Shown here: piece after piece, positions 16,788-23,939 of the stretch
Layout of the letters: the number at the start of each line of letters is the position of its first letter
Numbering within the stretch: the stretch's first letter is position 1
NCBI GenBank assembly: GCA_017436865.1
Contig: JAFSCH010000005.1
Location: 1 to 52,414 of the forward strand
DNA length: 52,414 nt
Origin: Lachnospiraceae bacterium
Lineage (GTDB): Bacteria > Bacillota > Clostridia > Lachnospirales > Lachnospiraceae
Direction: 5' to 3'
Program-made: the position numbers and the translations under genes
The notes under the pieces: generated by a model
What the model was told of the DNA's origin: nothing
Database searches by the model: none
What the model saw: only the letters and a program-made list of their open reading frames with translations

Positions 16788-17657
16788 ATGCTTAACCGTT
16801 TATTTGGAAATTATTTAGTAGAAAAAAAATGTATTACACAAGAGCAATTAGAACAATTATTACCGGTTCCACAAGAGGTTACGGCAAAGATTGAGACAAT
16901 TGTACTTGTACGCAAAATCTTATTGCCTGCACAAGTTCAGACTTTGCTTGAGAGTTTGAATGAAGCAGAAGAGTTTGGCGAGATAGCTGTAAAAGAAGGA
17001 TTGATTTCAGATGACAGATTAGAACAGTTGACTTCTTTTCAGACGAATTCCTTTATGAAATTCATGCAGCTTTTGGTAAATGAAGAGTATATTAGACTGG
17101 ATCAACTGAATCAGATTATTAGTTCTTTTGAAACAGAATATGAGTACACAGATGCGCAAATGAATTCATTGGTACTGAATGATTTAGAAGAAATTATAAG
17201 AATCTTTGTACCGCTAAAGAATCACCATTTGCATGAGCTTACTGTAACCTTACTTCAGACGTTAAAACGTCTGATTGATAAGGAAGTGTATCTTGATAAA
17301 GCATATACTTCTAATGCCGTACAGCTTGACAGTTATGCAGGGCAGACCGTGAACGGAGATATGAATTTCAAGGTTTATATTAGTGGTCTAGGAGATAATC
17401 TTCTTGGGATTGCTAATTATTTTACCGGAGATAAGTATGAAGAAGTAAATGAAGACGCCCTTGATAATGTAGGAGAGTTTATCAACTGCGTAAATGGTCT
17501 GTTTGCTACTAATCTGAGTTACGGTGATATTATGATTGATATGAGTTCACCTGATTATGCTATGGAGGGGCTATATTTAAAGGATAATCCATTATTTGTG
17601 ATTCCAATTCACGCAAATGGTTTTTGTTTCCGTGTAGTATATGAAATATATCAGTAA
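16788..17657 (+). CDS. CheX-like phosphatase-domain protein with an N-terminal helical domain
   Basis: The C-terminal 150 residues resemble CheX/CheC: the E-x-x-N phosphatase motif (EFINCVNG, Glu230 and Asn233) occurs in the right helix, and GDIMIDMSSPDY and a last strand region follow. CheX enzymes dephosphorylate CheY-P. The N-terminal 100 residues have FGEIAVKEGLISDDRLEQL, like the repeats in type II secretion GspE N-domains, a combination I have not seen named. ATG 16788 follows AGGGGG; the in-frame codon at 16722 overlaps the promoter. A CheY-like receiver follows 27 bases later, giving an obvious target. Confidence 0.75.
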   Translation: MLNRLFGNYLVEKKCITQEQLEQLLPVPQEVTAKIETIVLVRKILLPAQVQTLLESLNEAEEFGEIAVKEGLISDDRLEQLTSFQTNSFMKFMQLLVNEEYIRLDQLNQIISSFETEYEYTDAQMNSLVLNDLEEIIRIFVPLKNHHLHELTVTLLQTLKRLIDKEVYLDKAYTSNAVQLDSYAGQTVNGDMNFKVYISGLGDNLLGIANYFTGDKYEEVNEDALDNVGEFINCVNGLFATNLSYGDIMIDMSSPDYAMEGLYLKDNPLFVIPIHANGFCFRVVYEIYQ

Positions 17658-17684
17658 CAATTTGATAAAGTGAGGAGATACAAC

Positions 17685-18041
17685 ATGCGTACAGCTATCA
17701 TTATTGACGACTCTAAAACATCTAGAAGTATTTTAAGAAATATTTTGGAAGCGAATAATTATGAAGTTCTTGCTGAAGCCACAAATGGTGAAGAGGGATT
17801 TGATAAATATCAGGAATTACAACCTGATTTTGTAACACTTGACATTACCATGCCGGTTATGGATGGTATTGAGACATTGACTAAAATTAAGGAATTTGAT
17901 CCAGATGCTGTAGTTATTATGGTAACTGCTGCCGGACAGAAGCAGAAAATGCTAGAAGCAATTAAGCTCGGAGCTGCTGAATTTGTTACCAAACCATTTG
18001 AAACGGGACAGATTATCAGTATTTTAGAGAGTATTGAATAG
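17685..18041 (+). CDS. CheY-like single-domain response regulator
   Basis: The 118 residues are a receiver domain alone. The acidic pair is Asp8/Asp9, the phosphoacceptor is Asp53 (FVTLDITMPVMDG), the switch Thr lies in VIMVTAAG, and the conserved Lys in FVTKPF. With no output domain it acts by protein contact, as CheY does at the flagellar motor. ATG 17685 has GAGGAG upstream. No kinase is adjacent, so the upstream CheX-like protein is the likely phosphatase and the kinase must be elsewhere. Confidence 0.88.
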   Translation: MRTAIIIDDSKTSRSILRNILEANNYEVLAEATNGEEGFDKYQELQPDFVTLDITMPVMDGIETLTKIKEFDPDAVVIMVTAAGQKQKMLEAIKLGAAEFVTKPFETGQIISILESIE

Positions 18042-18073
18042 CGTTGCGATGCACCATACAGGAGGAAAACGCC

Positions 18074-18520
18074 ATGATTGAAGCAACAAGTTGTGGAGGC
18101 GTCGTTATATTCAGAGGTAAAATTCTTCTTTTATATAAGAATTTTAAGAATAGATATGAAGGTTGGGTTCTGCCAAAAGGAACCGTAGAAGAGGGAGAAA
18201 AACATATCGAAACGGCTCTTCGCGAAGTTTTTGAAGAATCTGGAGTAAAAGCAACTGTGATGAAGTATATTGGGAAAAGTGAATACACATTTTCTGTTCC
18301 ACAGGATGTTGTTACCAAAGAGGTTCATTGGTATTTGATGATGGCTGATAGTTATTACAGTAAGCCTCAAAAAGAAGAATTTTTTGAAGATTCCGGTTAT
18401 TACAAATATCATGAAGCATATCATTTGTTGAAATTCTCAAATGAGAAGCAGATACTTGAACAAGCGTATCAAGAATATCAGGAATTGAGAAAAAGAAAAC
18501 AGTGGGTAAAGCCCCTATAG
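18074..18520 (+). CDS. Nudix hydrolase
   Basis: A complete Nudix box spans residues 36-57 (G36, E42, then REVFEESG at 50-57), the metal- and diphosphate-binding motif of enzymes that hydrolyse nucleoside diphosphates linked to another group. The surrounding fold (CGGVVIFRGKILLLYKN and GWVLPKGTVEEGE) fits the dinucleoside polyphosphate/NTP group, but the substrate cannot be read from sequence. ATG 18074 has AGGAGG at 18060-18065. A terminator follows at 18525. Confidence 0.88.
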   Translation: MIEATSCGGVVIFRGKILLLYKNFKNRYEGWVLPKGTVEEGEKHIETALREVFEESGVKATVMKYIGKSEYTFSVPQDVVTKEVHWYLMMADSYYSKPQKEEFFEDSGYYKYHEAYHLLKFSNEKQILEQAYQEYQELRKRKQWVKPL

Positions 18521-18524
18521 TGGA

Positions 18525-18552
18525 GAAGGTCTTTGCAAAAAGACCTTCTTTT
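18525..18552 (+). terminator. Rho-independent terminator after the Nudix gene
   Basis: GAAGGTCTTT (18525-18534) pairs with AAAGACCTTC (18539-18548), followed by TTTT. Confidence 0.88.
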
Positions 18553-18630
18553 AAATTTATATATTTTGTGATAGAATATACATGGTTACATAACTTACTG
18601 TTTTTCGGGATAAAATAGGAGATGATTCAT

Positions 18631-18933
18631 ATGCGTTTTTACAAAAAATTATATATAAGTCCATCCCTGCAAAAGAAAAAGAGACAGATTGTCTGGAGAT
18701 TAAAGATGGGAAAAGCAGTTCCTTTTGTCTATGTAATCACTTTAGCGGAACAAAATGATTTAATGAATATCTATCAAGGACTTATATTAAAACAGCCCTA
18801 TTATCGTAAGAATCCTCCGTTTGTACTAGGGATTGCGGATAGTTATAGTGCAGCCCTAGAACTTGTACAGCAAATTTTGATGGATATACATGATAAAACA
18901 GGGAATTATGATATTCGATCGTTTTGTATGTGA
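18631..18933 (+). CDS. Conserved hypothetical protein (100 residues)
   Basis: The ATG at 18631 follows GGAGATGATTCAT, with GGAG about ten bases upstream; an in-frame codon at 18622 is less likely. The sequence is basic at the N-terminus (KLYISPSLQKKKRQIVWRLKMG) and has a mixed alpha-beta pattern with LAEQNDLMNIYQGLILKQPYY. No membrane segment, cysteine cluster or nucleotide motif is visible. The single-gene unit sits between the Nudix terminator and the sporulation pair. I do not recognise a family. Confidence 0.6.
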   Translation: MRFYKKLYISPSLQKKKRQIVWRLKMGKAVPFVYVITLAEQNDLMNIYQGLILKQPYYRKNPPFVLGIADSYSAALELVQQILMDIHDKTGNYDIRSFCM

Positions 18934-18994
18934 CTATGAAGGTGCTGAATAGTTACTTGTATACAACAATAAATAGTTACAATAAGGGGTAAAT

Positions 18995-19948
18995 ATGCTA
19001 ACAGTGGTTTTAACCATATTAAAATGGATTGGAATTACCATTTTGATGCTATTAGGCATCCTGATATTTATACTATGTCTGATTTTATTCGTACCAATAC
19101 GCTATAAAGCAGATGGATTCTATAAGGATTCCTATCAGATTCGTGCAAGAGTAACATGGCTTTTTCATTTCATATCTTTTTCGTTAGAATATGAAAAGGA
19201 GCAGCCATTTCGTATGAAACTGCGAATTTTGGGTATTTCAATTTTTGATAATTTAAAAAAGAAAGATAAAAAGTCTAAAAAAACAAATAGGAATACTTCA
19301 CCGGAAATTGTTGCTGCATCAAAGGAAGAACAAAATAGTAGTGAAGCTGTAAAAGAGATAACCAAGGCTGAGAAAACAACGATACAAGGACAGGATACGG
19401 TTGAGTTAAAGGACATCTCTATTTCGGAAACAACCGTAGATGAAGATATGGGTGTCAATCGTGAAGTAGATGAATTTACATTTATTCAAAAAGTAAAACT
19501 TGCCTTTTCAAAAGCTATCGGTATCTTTCGAAATATCAAGTACACAATTCGTAGGATATGTGATACAATAAAAGAACTTAAGGATAACATAACTTATTAT
19601 ATAGAATTGCTTAAAAAGGATTCTACTAAAGCTGCATTTGTAGCGTGTAAGAAGCAGTTATTACGAATTTTTAAAAATCTTAGGCCTCAGAAATTTCAAG
19701 TAAATCTTTATGTTGGAATGGATGATCCGGCGACAATGGGCGACATATTAGGTGTATGGGGGATGCTGTATCCGATTCATCAAGGATATATTGATCTTTG
19801 TCCTAATTTTGAACAAGCTGTTCTGGAAGGCGATTTTTACTGCAAGGGCAGAATAACAGTATACATTTATATATGGACAATCCTAATTGTATTATTTGAT
19901 AAAGACATCAGGCGATTACGCAAGTGTCTGGTGCGGAAGGGAAAATAA
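18995..19948 (+). CDS. DUF2953 domain membrane protein (YtfI-like)
   Basis: One long N-terminal hydrophobic stretch (residues 5-33) ends in LFVPIRYKADG, the entry to the DUF2953 fold. A charged, low-complexity linker (about residues 88-160) is followed by the second half (KKQLLRIFKNLRPQKFQVNLYVGMDDPATMGDILG), which contains the family core. In Bacillus the DUF2953 gene ytfI lies next to ytfJ, and here too a YtfJ/GerW-like gene follows three bases later. The linkage argues for a sporulation or spore-germination role. Its biochemistry is not known. Confidence 0.82.
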   Translation: MLTVVLTILKWIGITILMLLGILIFILCLILFVPIRYKADGFYKDSYQIRARVTWLFHFISFSLEYEKEQPFRMKLRILGISIFDNLKKKDKKSKKTNRNTSPEIVAASKEEQNSSEAVKEITKAEKTTIQGQDTVELKDISISETTVDEDMGVNREVDEFTFIQKVKLAFSKAIGIFRNIKYTIRRICDTIKELKDNITYYIELLKKDSTKAAFVACKKQLLRIFKNLRPQKFQVNLYVGMDDPATMGDILGVWGMLYPIHQGYIDLCPNFEQAVLEGDFYCKGRITVYIYIWTILIVLFDKDIRRLRKCLVRKGK

Positions 19949-19951
19949 GAT

Positions 19952-20347
19952 ATGGCAGATAATAGTTTTCAAGAAATTGTAGGAACAATGATGAAGGGAA
20001 TGGAAGGTTTTCTTTCGTCCAAAACAGTAGTAGGCGAGCCAACACAGATAGGTGATACTACCATTATTCCATTAGTAGATGTTACTTTTGGCGTTGGTGC
20101 AGGTGCCTCTGTACAAGAAAAGAAGAATGGTGGCGGTGGTGGAATGTCAGGCAAGATGAGTCCAAGTGCTGTCCTTGTTATTAAAAATGGGCAGATTAAG
20201 CTGGTGAACATTAAGAATCAGGATAGTATGACCAAGGTACTTGATATGATTCCGGATTTGGTAGATCGTTTTACAGCTCCTAAGGAGAATATGCCAAGCA
20301 ACGAGGATGCAATCAAGGCTGCATTTCCTGAGGATGATTTAAAATAA
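19952..20347 (+). CDS. gerW: GerW family sporulation protein (YtfJ)
   Basis: The protein has the YtfJ layout: an N-terminal helix (IVGTMMKGMEGFLSSKTVVGEP), a strand region (IPLVDVTFGVGAGAS), a glycine-rich loop (NGGGGGMSGKMS) and PSAVLVIKNGQIKLVNI. Family members are made in the developing spore and are needed for germination. The 131 residues match the usual size. It starts three bases after the DUF2953 stop, so the two are one operon. This marks the organism as a spore former or a close relative of one. Confidence 0.92.
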   Translation: MADNSFQEIVGTMMKGMEGFLSSKTVVGEPTQIGDTTIIPLVDVTFGVGAGASVQEKKNGGGGGMSGKMSPSAVLVIKNGQIKLVNIKNQDSMTKVLDMIPDLVDRFTAPKENMPSNEDAIKAAFPEDDLK

Positions 20348-20408
20348 ATGGCAATCATATAAAAGGCACATCATATAATAGAATAAGAGAGCTTACAGGA
20401 GCGTTTCT

Positions 20409-20552
20409 ATGAAAAAACTGATTGGATATACCTTATTTTGGATTGGAATTGGTATGCTCATTATGTTAATGCTTAAAAATATTTGGATAGGAATCCTGCT
20501 AATTATTCTCTTATTATTATTGGGGTTTATTTTATTTGATGTTGATTGCTAG
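20409..20552 (+). CDS. Small double-hairpin membrane protein (47 residues)
   Basis: ATG 20409 is preceded by CAGGAG at 20396-20401. The product is almost wholly hydrophobic: two segments (LIGYTLFWIGIGMLIMLML and WIGILLIILLLLLGFILF) are separated by a KN turn, and it ends in DVDC. It is too short for routine gene calling but has a good ribosome site, a consistent frame and a following gene 26 bases later. Small two-helix membrane proteins of this kind accompany sporulation genes in Firmicutes. No function can be read directly. Confidence 0.65.
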   Translation: MKKLIGYTLFWIGIGMLIMLMLKNIWIGILLIILLLLLGFILFDVDC

Positions 20553-20578
20553 CATTTTTAATAAAGGGAGTAATAAAA

Positions 20579-21136
20579 ATGAATTTTGATGAAAGACTCA
20601 TGAAGGCTGAAACATCAGATGAACTCAAAAAGATGAAAATCTGGATGTTTCAGGAGCAAGTCAGAATTCAAGCGCAAAAGGACGAGCTTATTGAGCTTTC
20701 CCATGAGTTACAAAAGGAAAAGAAGGTTATTGAGAGAGAACGAGCTGCTTTAAATAAGCGTATTAAGATAGAAGAGAAGCGCTTTGAAAATAATGAAATG
20801 TTGATTTCTAAAAAACAAAAAATTATTGAAGACGCATTTCGGCAACTTTCTGTAGATAAAAAAGTACTTGAATGTGAGCGTTTGAATTTTGAATATGAAA
20901 AGAGTAAGTACAGAAAACAACGTACATCGAATACTGCACGTAATCAGAATATGAATGCAACTGTATATGAAGGTTGTATTTTCTTTGGTGGTATTACGAA
21001 TGAGCTTGCTCTTAGGAAACGTTATAAAGAATTAATGAAAATATTTCATCCTGACAATGTATGTGGTGATACAAATACATTATTACGAATTCAGGCAGAA
21101 TATGAGAGTTTAAAAAGAAAATATTATGAAGCGTGA
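20579..21136 (+). CDS. Coiled-coil protein with C-terminal J-domain-like segment
   Basis: Residues 5-115 are predicted by eye to be one continuous charged coiled coil (SHELQKEKKVIERERAALNK). The final 60 residues read LRKRYKELMKIFHPDNVCGD, then an IQAEYESLKRKYYEA helix. This matches helix II, the H-P-D loop and helix III of a DnaJ domain, which stimulates DnaK. In classical DnaJ the J-domain is at the N-terminus, so this is a C-terminal arrangement after a coil. AAAGGGAG precedes ATG 20579. It could tether DnaK to a coiled-coil partner; that is inference. Confidence 0.75.
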   Translation: MNFDERLMKAETSDELKKMKIWMFQEQVRIQAQKDELIELSHELQKEKKVIERERAALNKRIKIEEKRFENNEMLISKKQKIIEDAFRQLSVDKKVLECERLNFEYEKSKYRKQRTSNTARNQNMNATVYEGCIFFGGITNELALRKRYKELMKIFHPDNVCGDTNTLLRIQAEYESLKRKYYEA

Positions 21137-21150
21137 GCTAAGCGCTCTAT

Positions 21151-21210
21151 ATAAAAATAAAGAACTAATCTTTGTTAAGTAAACTTACAAGATTAGTTCT
21201 TTATTTTTAT
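21151..21210 (+). terminator. 22-bp perfect-stem terminator after the J-domain-like gene
   Basis: The arms 21151-21172 and 21189-21210 are exact reverse complements and end in TTATTTTTAT. The 16-base loop contains a nested AAGT/ACTT pair. Confidence 0.8.
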
Positions 21211-21231
21211 GCACAGCTAATTAGTAGGAAT

Positions 21232-21313
21232 AAATAGTGCGTGCCAGCGCACGCACTTTGGCAAGAATTTCTTACGAAATTCTTGTCTAACTGCCACTAT
21301 GTTACAGCAATTT
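21232..21313. repeat. Two-hairpin dispersed repeat, copy 1
   Basis: The 82 bases match the reverse complement of 33724-33805 with five differences. It contains two perfect stems: AGTGCGTGC/GCACGCACT (21236-21244 with 21249-21257) and CAAGAATTTC/GAAATTCTTG (21262-21271 with 21276-21285). It has no reading frame and lies between two converging terminators. Confidence 0.85.
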
Positions 21314-21323
21314 CCTATTACAC

Positions 21324-21355
21324 AAAAAAATAGAAAGCACAAAATGTACTTTCTA
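21324..21355 (-). terminator. Rho-independent terminator of rpmB
   Basis: Read on the minus strand, TAGAAAG and CTTTCTA (21349-21355 and 21331-21337) form a stem followed by seven T residues (21324-21330), about 20 bases after the rpmB stop. Confidence 0.7.
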
Positions 21356-21374
21356 TCATATAAAACAATATCAA

Positions 21375-21560
21375 TTAAGCTCTTTCAACGCATCCGGATC
21401 TTAAGCAGCTTGTACAAACATGCATTCTCTTTGAAGCTCCGTTTACTTTGCATTTTACTCTTTTAACATTTGAATTCCAAATTGCATTGGATCTTCTATG
21501 AGAATGGCTTACGTTATTACCGAAATGAACGCCCTTGCCACAAACATCACACTTTGCCAT
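21375..21560 (-). CDS. rpmB: 50S ribosomal protein L28 (bL28)
   Basis: The 61-residue product reads MAKCDVCGKGVHFGNNVSHS, then basic RNA-binding residues and ending HVCTSCLRSGCVERA. The two C-x-x-C pairs mark the zinc-binding form of L28. The first methionine of the family is at 21560, and AGGAGG on the minus strand precedes it; an upstream ATG three codons earlier lies in the ribosome-site region. It is monocistronic, with its own promoter at 21610-21638 and its own terminator. Confidence 0.97.
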   Translation of the reverse strand: MAKCDVCGKGVHFGNNVSHSHRRSNAIWNSNVKRVKCKVNGASKRMHVCTSCLRSGCVERA

Positions 21561-21609
21561 AGTTAGCACCTCCTCGACGAAACTAAGTCATTCGACTCAC
21601 AACAGTAGT

Positions 21610-21638
21610 ATATTACCAAAAAAAAACCTGTTTGGCAA
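21610..21638 (-). promoter_or_regulatory. Probable rpmB promoter
   Basis: On the minus strand TTGCCA (21633-21638) and TAATAT (21610-21615) are 17 bases apart, leaving about 40-50 untranslated bases before the L28 start. Confidence 0.6.
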
Positions 21639-21712
21639 GATATAATTTTGATTTTTATAAAAAATAAAAGAAAACTATAGAAATACATGTTTCTTTTTTA
21701 TCGAAATACGGT

Positions 21713-21718
21713 TATAAT
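21713..21718 (+). promoter_or_regulatory. Minus-10 box (TATAAT) upstream of the Asp23-family gene
   Basis: A consensus TATAAT lies 80 bases upstream of the chosen start; no strong -35 match is present at 17 bases. It probably serves the Asp23-FakA-RecG unit. Confidence 0.45.
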
Positions 21719-21797
21719 AGTAGCGATACTGGTAACTGTATAGAGGATGAATAAAGAAATAACAGTTATCAAGAATGATGATAGAAGGAGGATTTCT

Positions 21798-22154
21798 ATG
21801 AAAGGATCAATGAATACCCATTTGGGCAACATCATAATTGACCCGGAAGTTATCGCACAGTACGCAGGCAGTGTTGCCGTAGAGTGCTTCGGTATTGTCG
21901 GAATGGCCTCAGTAAATGTAAAAGACGGCTTGGTTAAATTACTAAAGAAAGAAAGTATTACTCATGGAATATCAGTAAATATTGCTAATAATAAATTAAT
22001 TCTTGATTTTCATGTGATTGTGTCTTATGGTGTTAGTATTGTCACTGTATGCGACAATCTGATTAGTAATGTCAAATATAAAGTGGAAAACTTTACAGGA
22101 CTCGAAATCGAAAAAATCAACATTTTTGTTGAAGGTGTTCGAGTGATAGATTAA
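21798..22154 (+). CDS. Asp23/Gls24 family envelope stress protein (YloU-like)
   Basis: The product contains IIIDPEVIAQYAGSVAVECFGIVGMAS and VNIANNKLILDFHVIVSYGVSI, the family core. Asp23 proteins are membrane-associated in Firmicutes and linked to envelope stress. B. subtilis yloU precedes yloV, and here a YloV/FakA-like gene follows within 16 bases. ATG 21798 has AAGGAGG in front; an in-frame ATG at 21747 would add 17 residues without a comparable site. The 118-residue form is normal for the family. Confidence 0.9.
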   Translation: MKGSMNTHLGNIIIDPEVIAQYAGSVAVECFGIVGMASVNVKDGLVKLLKKESITHGISVNIANNKLILDFHVIVSYGVSIVTVCDNLISNVKYKVENFTGLEIEKINIFVEGVRVID

Positions 22155-22169
22155 GGAGGATTTTTTGAA

Positions 22170-23879
22170 GTGGGTTTTAATGTGATCGACGCGAAATTGC
22201 TTGCAAAGATGTTTCTCGCCGGAGCTAAGAATTTGGAGCATAAAAAAGAATGGATTAATGAGCTGAACGTTTTTCCTGTCCCGGATGGTGATACCGGTAC
22301 AAATATGTCAATGACGATTATGTCAGCAGCAAAGGAAGTAGCAGCAATTGCAGAGCCAGATATGGCTTCTCTTGCTAAGGCTATTTCATCCGGTTCTCTT
22401 AGAGGAGCAAGAGGAAACTCAGGTGTTATTCTCTCACAGCTCTTCCGTGGATTTACAAAGGTAATCAGCGAGTATGATGAGATTAATGTTGCCATTCTTG
22501 CGTCAGCATGTGAAAAAGCTGTTGAAACTGCCTATAAGGCTGTAATGAAGCCAAAGGAAGGTACGATTCTTACCGTTGCAAAAGGTGCAGCAAAACGTGC
22601 AAATGATTTGGCAGTTGCAGGTGAAAAGGATTTAGAAGTATTTATCAGTGAAGTGATTAAAGAAGCTGAGTATGTACTTTCTCAGACTCCGGAAATGCTC
22701 CCTGTCTTAAAACAGGCTGGTGTTGTTGATTCTGGTGGACAAGGTCTTGTAGAAGTATTAAAAGGTGCTTTTGATGCTTTCTTAGGTAAGGAATTAGATC
22801 TTAGTTTCGAGGCTGTTCCACAGGCTTCTGTAAACAAGAGTGCGCTGGCACCAAATATTGAAGCGCAGGCACAGGCCGAAATAAAGTTCTGCTATTGTAC
22901 GCAGTTTCTTATTATGTTGAATAAACCATTCAATATTAAGCATGAGATAGATTTTAAAGAATATCTTGAATCTATTGGTGATTCTATTGTAGTTGTGGCT
23001 GATGACGAAATTGTTAAAGTTCATGTTCATACCAATGATCCTGGACTTGCGATGCAGAGAGCTTTATTATATGGTTCCTTAACAACGATTATTATTGAAA
23101 ATATGCGTTTGGAAAGAGATGAAAAGGTTTCTGATATGATGGAGAAGCAGATGCAGGATTCTTCAACAGCTGATGTAACTAAGTCAGCCATATCTGAGCC
23201 AGAAGTTCCAATGGAGCATAAGGATACAGGATTTATTACCGTTTCCATCGGAGAGGGTATGAATGAAATATTCCGTTCGCTTGGTGTTGACTACATTATT
23301 GAAGGTGGTCAGACTATGAATCCAAGTACCGAAGATATGTTAAATGCTATTGAGAAAATCAATGCGGACAATATCTTTATCTTCCCGAATAACAAGAACA
23401 TTATCCTTGCGGCAAATCAGGCAAAGGATTTAACAACGGATAAAAATATCATTGTTATTCCAACTAAAACAGTTCCTCAGGGAATTACAGCTATTATTAA
23501 CTATGTTCCTGACGCTTCAGTAGAGGAAAACGAAGCTGTTATGATAGAAGAGGCTGGAAAAGTTGCTACCGGACAGGTTACTTATGCAGTTCGCGATACA
23601 ATGATTGATGATAAAGAGATTCATCAGGGTGATTACATGGGTATTGGTGATAGTGGAATCTTATCTGTTGGAACTGATATGCAAGAAGTTGCTTTTGAGA
23701 TGATTTCAGAAATCATGAAGAATGATTATGAATTGATTAGTATTTATTATGGTGCTGATATTACAGAGGATCAAGCAAACGAGCTTGTTGCAAGAGTGGA
23801 AGAAGCTTTTGATTCTTGTGATGTAGAATTACAGTTTGGCGGACAGCCAATTTATTCTTATATTATGTCGGCAGAATAG
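22170..23879 (+). CDS. fakA: DAK2-domain fatty acid kinase subunit A-like protein (YloV)
   Basis: The N-terminal 200 residues are a DhaL/DAK2 kinase domain: ELNVFPVPDGDTGTNMSMTI carries the metal-binding aspartates, and GSLRGARGNSGVILSQLFRG follows. The C-terminal half is the YloV extension. FakA phosphorylates fatty acids bound to a DegV-type FakB. A DegV gene lies downstream at 26098, so a complete pair is present. The GTG start at 22170 follows AAGGAGG at 22153-22159. The 569 residues are slightly longer than the S. aureus protein. Assignment to fatty acid activation is by family, not direct evidence. Confidence 0.88.
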   Translation: MGFNVIDAKLLAKMFLAGAKNLEHKKEWINELNVFPVPDGDTGTNMSMTIMSAAKEVAAIAEPDMASLAKAISSGSLRGARGNSGVILSQLFRGFTKVISEYDEINVAILASACEKAVETAYKAVMKPKEGTILTVAKGAAKRANDLAVAGEKDLEVFISEVIKEAEYVLSQTPEMLPVLKQAGVVDSGGQGLVEVLKGAFDAFLGKELDLSFEAVPQASVNKSALAPNIEAQAQAEIKFCYCTQFLIMLNKPFNIKHEIDFKEYLESIGDSIVVVADDEIVKVHVHTNDPGLAMQRALLYGSLTTIIIENMRLERDEKVSDMMEKQMQDSSTADVTKSAISEPEVPMEHKDTGFITVSIGEGMNEIFRSLGVDYIIEGGQTMNPSTEDMLNAIEKINADNIFIFPNNKNIILAANQAKDLTTDKNIIVIPTKTVPQGITAIINYVPDASVEENEAVMIEEAGKVATGQVTYAVRDTMIDDKEIHQGDYMGIGDSGILSVGTDMQEVAFEMISEIMKNDYELISIYYGADITEDQANELVARVEEAFDSCDVELQFGGQPIYSYIMSAE

Positions 23880-23895
23880 ATATATTATGAACTAT

Positions 23896-23922
23896 AAAAG
23901 GGCGGAAAAACCGTCCTTTTTT
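23896..23922 (+). terminator. Terminator between the FakA-like gene and recG
   Basis: AAAAGGGCGG (23896-23905) pairs with CCGTCCTTTT (23911-23920) with one G-U, around a five-A loop, and is followed by TT. Confidence 0.7.
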
Positions 23923-23939
23923 ATGGAATAGGAAAGTGT

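Noticed and set aside
21232-21313. Repeat copy as an insertion sequence or simple terminator
   Set aside because: It has no open frame, no T-run after the stems and separate terminators on both sides.
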